64,000 nt of DNA from Mycolicibacter acidiphilus (lineage in GTDB: Bacteria > Actinomycetota > Actinomycetes > Mycobacteriales > Mycobacteriaceae). The notes beneath the pieces are model-generated. The model saw nothing but the letters and a program-made list of their open reading frames with translations, ran no database searches and was not told the DNA's origin. Shown here one piece after another: positions 61,455-64,000 of this stretch (its first letter is position 1; every line of letters begins with the position of its first letter). The stretch lies in assembly GCF_018455725.1 (NCBI RefSeq), contig NZ_JAHCLR010000023.1, forward strand, positions 1 through 64,000, read 5' to 3'. The position numbers and the translations under genes are program-made.

Positions 61455-63065
61455 CTACTTCAGGATCAGGTCGGCGCACTTCTCGCCGATCAGGATCGCC
61501 GGGGCGTTGGTGTTACCGCCGGTGATGCTCGGCATGATCGACGCGTCGGCGACCCGCAGGCCCTCGATGCCACGCACCCGCAGCTCCGGGTCGACCACCG
61601 CGCGCTCGTCGACGCCCATCCGGGCGGTACCGACCGGATGGTAGACGGTGTGGATCCGGTTCGGCAGCTCCTTGCGCATCGCGGCCGGGTCGAAGAACTC
61701 CGGCCCGGGCACGACCTCGCCGCGGTTGTCGCCGGTGCCGGCCATGATGTCGCGGACCATCGCGATGCCCTCCAGCAGCACCTCGGTGTCCTGCGCGGCC
61801 GCCAGGTAGTTCGGGTCGATGATCGGCGCAACGGTCGGGTCGGCCGAGGCCAGCCGCACGGTGCCGCGGCTCTCCGGGTAGATCAGCGCCGGGAAGACGC
61901 TCTGACCGGGCTTGCTGATCGGCGGCGAGATCCGCTTGTTGGCGTCCTGGTTCGGCGTCGGATACACCCAGTGGATGGTCAGGATCTGCAGGTTCGGCAC
62001 CGCCTTGGCGTGCGAAGTCCGCAGGAACGCCACCGCCTCGAACGACGAGTCGCCCGCCCAGGTGCTGCCCGGCTTGCGCTTCTCGGCGAGCAGGCCGCGG
62101 CCGAAGTACAGCGGGGTCGGCCGGTGCACGGCGGAGTCCATCTGGAAGGCGACCGGCACGTAGAGGTGGTCGTGCAGGTTGTCACCGACCGGCAGGTCGG
62201 CGGCCACGGTGATGCCGTACTCGGCCAGGTGGGCGGCCGGGCCGATACCGGACAGCATCAGGATCTGCGGGGAGCCGAACGCGCCCGCCGACAGGATCAC
62301 CTCGCGGGAGGCGGTCAGCACCTCGCGGCTGCCGTCCTTGGCGACGATCTCCACGCCGGTCGCCCGGGTGCCGGACAGCACCACCTTCGACACCGTCGCA
62401 CCCAGCACCACCCGCAGGTTGTCCAGCGGGTCGCGGTGCAGATAGCCCTCGGCGGTCGAGTACCGCCGGCCGTTGGCGACGCTCTGCTGGAAGACCGAGA
62501 CGCCTTCCTGCTGCGCGCCGTTGTAGTCGTCGATGATGGGCACGCCCATCTTCTCCGACGCCGCGGTCATGAACGAGCGGGCCGCGCCGCTGACCTCGTG
62601 GCGGCGGGTGACCTTGATCGGGCCGCCGGTGCCGCGCAGGTCGCTGGCGCCGTCCTCCCAGTCCTCCATCCGCTTGTACAGCGGCAGGATGTCGTCGTAA
62701 CCCCAGCCCTTGCAGCCCTCGTCGGCCCAGTCGTCGAAGTTCTTCTTGTTGCCGCGCACGAACAGCATGCCGTTGACGGCGCTGGACCCGCCGAGCACCT
62801 TGCCGCGGGTCATCGGGATCTTGCGGTTCAGGGCGCTGGCCTGCGGGGCGGACTTGTAGTCCCAGTCGAAGAACCGTTTGAGCTGCGGCGTCGAGTGCAT
62901 GACGTTGATGGCGCCCGGAGTCTGGAAGAGCATCTTGGCGAGGCCCTTGTCGTCGCGGCCACCGGCCTCGACCAGTGCGACCGATGCGCCGCTCTCGGCG
63001 AGCCTGCGCGCTACCGCGCAACCCGCGCTACCGGCACCCACTACGACGTAATCTGCGTTTGGCAC
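61455..63065 (-). CDS. GMC-family FAD oxidoreductase (choline/steroid-alcohol dehydrogenase type)
   Basis: A 536-residue GMC oxidoreductase: YVVVGAGSAGCAVARRLAES (FAD-binding), TRGKVLGGSSAVNGMLFVRG (GMC signature 1), SAGAFGSPQILMLSGIGPA (signature 2) and the C-terminal His/Asn active site in YHPVGTARMG and ITGGNTNAPAILIGEKCADL. It oxidises an alcohol to an aldehyde or ketone; the KstR box points to a sterol-related substrate. GTG 63065 is the start, ten bases from the operator, probably leaderless. It is not a ChoD/ChoE-type cholesterol oxidase by motif layout. Confidence 0.88.
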   Translation of the reverse strand: MPNADYVVVGAGSAGCAVARRLAESGASVALVEAGGRDDKGLAKMLFQTPGAINVMHSTPQLKRFFDWDYKSAPQASALNRKIPMTRGKVLGGSSAVNGMLFVRGNKKNFDDWADEGCKGWGYDDILPLYKRMEDWEDGASDLRGTGGPIKVTRRHEVSGAARSFMTAASEKMGVPIIDDYNGAQQEGVSVFQQSVANGRRYSTAEGYLHRDPLDNLRVVLGATVSKVVLSGTRATGVEIVAKDGSREVLTASREVILSAGAFGSPQILMLSGIGPAAHLAEYGITVAADLPVGDNLHDHLYVPVAFQMDSAVHRPTPLYFGRGLLAEKRKPGSTWAGDSSFEAVAFLRTSHAKAVPNLQILTIHWVYPTPNQDANKRISPPISKPGQSVFPALIYPESRGTVRLASADPTVAPIIDPNYLAAAQDTEVLLEGIAMVRDIMAGTGDNRGEVVPGPEFFDPAAMRKELPNRIHTVYHPVGTARMGVDERAVVDPELRVRGIEGLRVADASIMPSITGGNTNAPAILIGEKCADLILK

Positions 63066-63072
63066 GTGTCAA

Positions 63073-63101
63073 AGTGTAACGAGTTCTAGAAAACGTCCAA
63101 A
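63073..63101 (-). promoter_or_regulatory. KstR-controlled promoter of the GMC oxidoreductase gene
   Basis: TGTAACGAGTTCTA (63075-63088) is an exact TNNAACNNGTTNNA site. On the minus strand, TTTGGA (63096-63101), 17 bases, TACACT (63073-63078) form a promoter that overlaps the box and would start transcription at about the GTG (63065). The same design as at fadD19 and mce4. It may also affect the rightward hydrolase gene. Confidence 0.8.
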
Positions 63102-63293
63102 TCCCGCGGCCGCGACTGGTATGTGCACGGCGTCTGCCCGGACCGGGCGGGTTACGGACGCTCGTGCCGACGCGGTCCGCATCCCCACCCCGACCCGCCC
63201 TGAGCACGAGATCGACGTTAGCGTGTCGGGTACTCGACGTTCTTCGCGCTGACGTCAATCTCGGCGCATCAGGTATGGGCAGCTAGGAGATCC

Positions 63294-64000
63294 ATGGACC
63301 ACGATTCGACCCGCCGCGAACTCACCACCGAACAGGGCGTGCTGCGCTACCACGAGGCCGGTGACGGCCCGCCGCTGGTGCTGCTGCACGGCTCCGGGCC
63401 GGGTGTGACGGGCTGGCGCAACTTCCGCGGCGTGCTGCCGGCGTTCGCCGAACACTTCCACTGCTATGTGCTGGAGTTCCCCGGGTTCGGGGTCAGCGAC
63501 GACTTCGGCGGGCACCCGATGGTGACGGCGTTCGGCGCGGTGCCGGCGTTCATCGACGGACTCGGCCTGGAGCAGGTCAGCATCGTCGGCAACTCGATGG
63601 GCGGCGCCGTCGGCATCAACTACGCCACGTCCAACCCGGACAAGGTCGCCAAGCTGGTGACGATCGGCGGCATCGGCACCAACCTGCTCACCCCCGGACC
63701 GCCGGAGGGCATCCGGTTGCTGCAGGACTTCACCGACAACCCCAGCCGGGAGTCGCTGATCCGCTGGCTGCACTCGATGGTCTACGACCCCGCCGTGGTG
63801 ACCGACGAGCTGATCGAGGAGCGCTGGGCGCTGGCCACCGACGAAGAGACGCTGGCCAGCGCGCGCCGGATGTACGGCTCGAAGGCGTTCGCCGCGATGA
63901 TGCAGATGATGAAGGCGTCCAAGGGCCCGCTGCCCTGGTCGATGATGCACCGGGTGGCCTGCCCGACGCTGATCACCTGGGGCCGCGACGACCGGGTCAG
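63294..64000 (+). CDS. alpha/beta hydrolase of the HsaD/BphD (meta-cleavage product) type, 5' part
   Basis: At least 235 residues, running off the window. MDHDSTRRELTTEQGVLRYH, LVLLHGSGPGVTGWRNFRGV (oxyanion HGSGPG), nucleophile elbow GNSMGGAVGINYA (Ser near residue 104), and LITWGRDDRV at the edge with the acid Asp. The C-terminal catalytic His lies beyond the window. This fold includes HsaD (Rv3569c), which cleaves the C-C bond of the ring-opened steroid. It is similar but not identical to that protein. AGGAG precedes ATG 63294. It is divergent from the KstR-controlled GMC gene. Confidence 0.82.
   Translation, partial: MDHDSTRRELTTEQGVLRYHEAGDGPPLVLLHGSGPGVTGWRNFRGVLPAFAEHFHCYVLEFPGFGVSDDFGGHPMVTAFGAVPAFIDGLGLEQVSIVGNSMGGAVGINYATSNPDKVAKLVTIGGIGTNLLTPGPPEGIRLLQDFTDNPSRESLIRWLHSMVYDPAVVTDELIEERWALATDEETLASARRMYGSKAFAAMMQMMKASKGPLPWSMMHRVACPTLITWGRDDRV

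Noticed and set aside
1-64000. CRISPR arrays, tRNA, rRNA, insertion sequences and transposase genes
   Set aside because: I saw no regularly spaced repeats, no cloverleaf or rRNA-like sequence and no transposase motif. I could not run a search, so a diverged element might be missed.

Overview
The window is high-GC, densely coded actinobacterial DNA. It comes from a mycobacterium: it carries a complete mce4 operon, PE, PPE and Esx genes, WS/DGAT acyltransferases, F420-type and KstR-type features, a 13E12/HNH gene and otsA. The Esx pair and PPE-SVP proteins look like ESX-5 substrates, which points to a slow grower or an ESX-5-bearing lineage such as the M. terrae group (inference). I saw no rRNA, tRNA, CRISPR array or insertion sequence, and no gene-free stretch longer than about 250 bases.

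Layout. 1-6.2 kb: an NAD-dependent epimerase and a LysR regulator, an exported PE-PPE-domain hydrolase, then the divergent sterol side-chain pair echA19/fadD19 with a KstR operator between them. 6.2-15 kb: an orphan AbrB-like protein, an exported protein built of three internal repeats, an acyltransferase, gabD2, a beta-lactamase-like exported protein and an SOS-controlled 13E12/HNH protein. 15-21 kb: a glycerolipid cluster (plsC-HAD fusion, WS/DGAT, lipQ-like esterase, plsB). 21-26 kb: an acyl-CoA/steroid-type operon on the minus strand (fadD17-like ligase, two SDRs, SnoaL-like protein, LLM oxidoreductase). 26-37 kb: an accessory island with three IclR regulators, a LysR regulator, a PE/EsxM/EsxN cassette, four related small exported four-cysteine proteins and a translationally coupled trio of PPE genes. 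37-46 kb: a HdeD-like membrane protein, fadD17, a Rv2002-like SDR, an old-yellow-enzyme-type oxidoreductase, fadE27/fadE26, fdxD and hsd4A. 45.4-56.4 kb: yrbE4A-yrbE4B-mce4ABCDEF-mas4A-mas4B plus a Rv3491-like exported protein. 56-64 kb: otsA with a 54-codon leader gene, a crotonase, a second WS/DGAT, an SDR, a GMC oxidoreductase and the start of an HsaD-like hydrolase.

How it works together. Most of the window serves sterol uptake and side-chain degradation. Mce4 imports the sterol, FadD19/FadD17 make CoA thioesters, FadE26-FadE27 with FdxD dehydrogenate them, and EchA19 and Hsd4A continue the cycle. Four exact KstR-type boxes and one near match mark this regulon, and three of the five lie between the -35 and -10 of a recognisable promoter.

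The most novel element is in the accessory island. Four promoters (near 28.34, 29.14, 32.25 and 37.33 kb) share an almost identical design: TTGACA or TTGACT, exactly 17 bases, CATACT, a TGTGA-containing spacer, and a conserved block of about 35 bases downstream of the -10 that is ungapped in three of them. They drive two of the small exported proteins, the LysR-PE-EsxM-EsxN block with two more, and the HdeD-fadD17-SDR operon. Two closely related IclR regulators sit beside two of these promoters. This looks like one local regulon linking type VII-exported proteins, a family of small four-cysteine exported proteins and a sterol acyl-CoA ligase.
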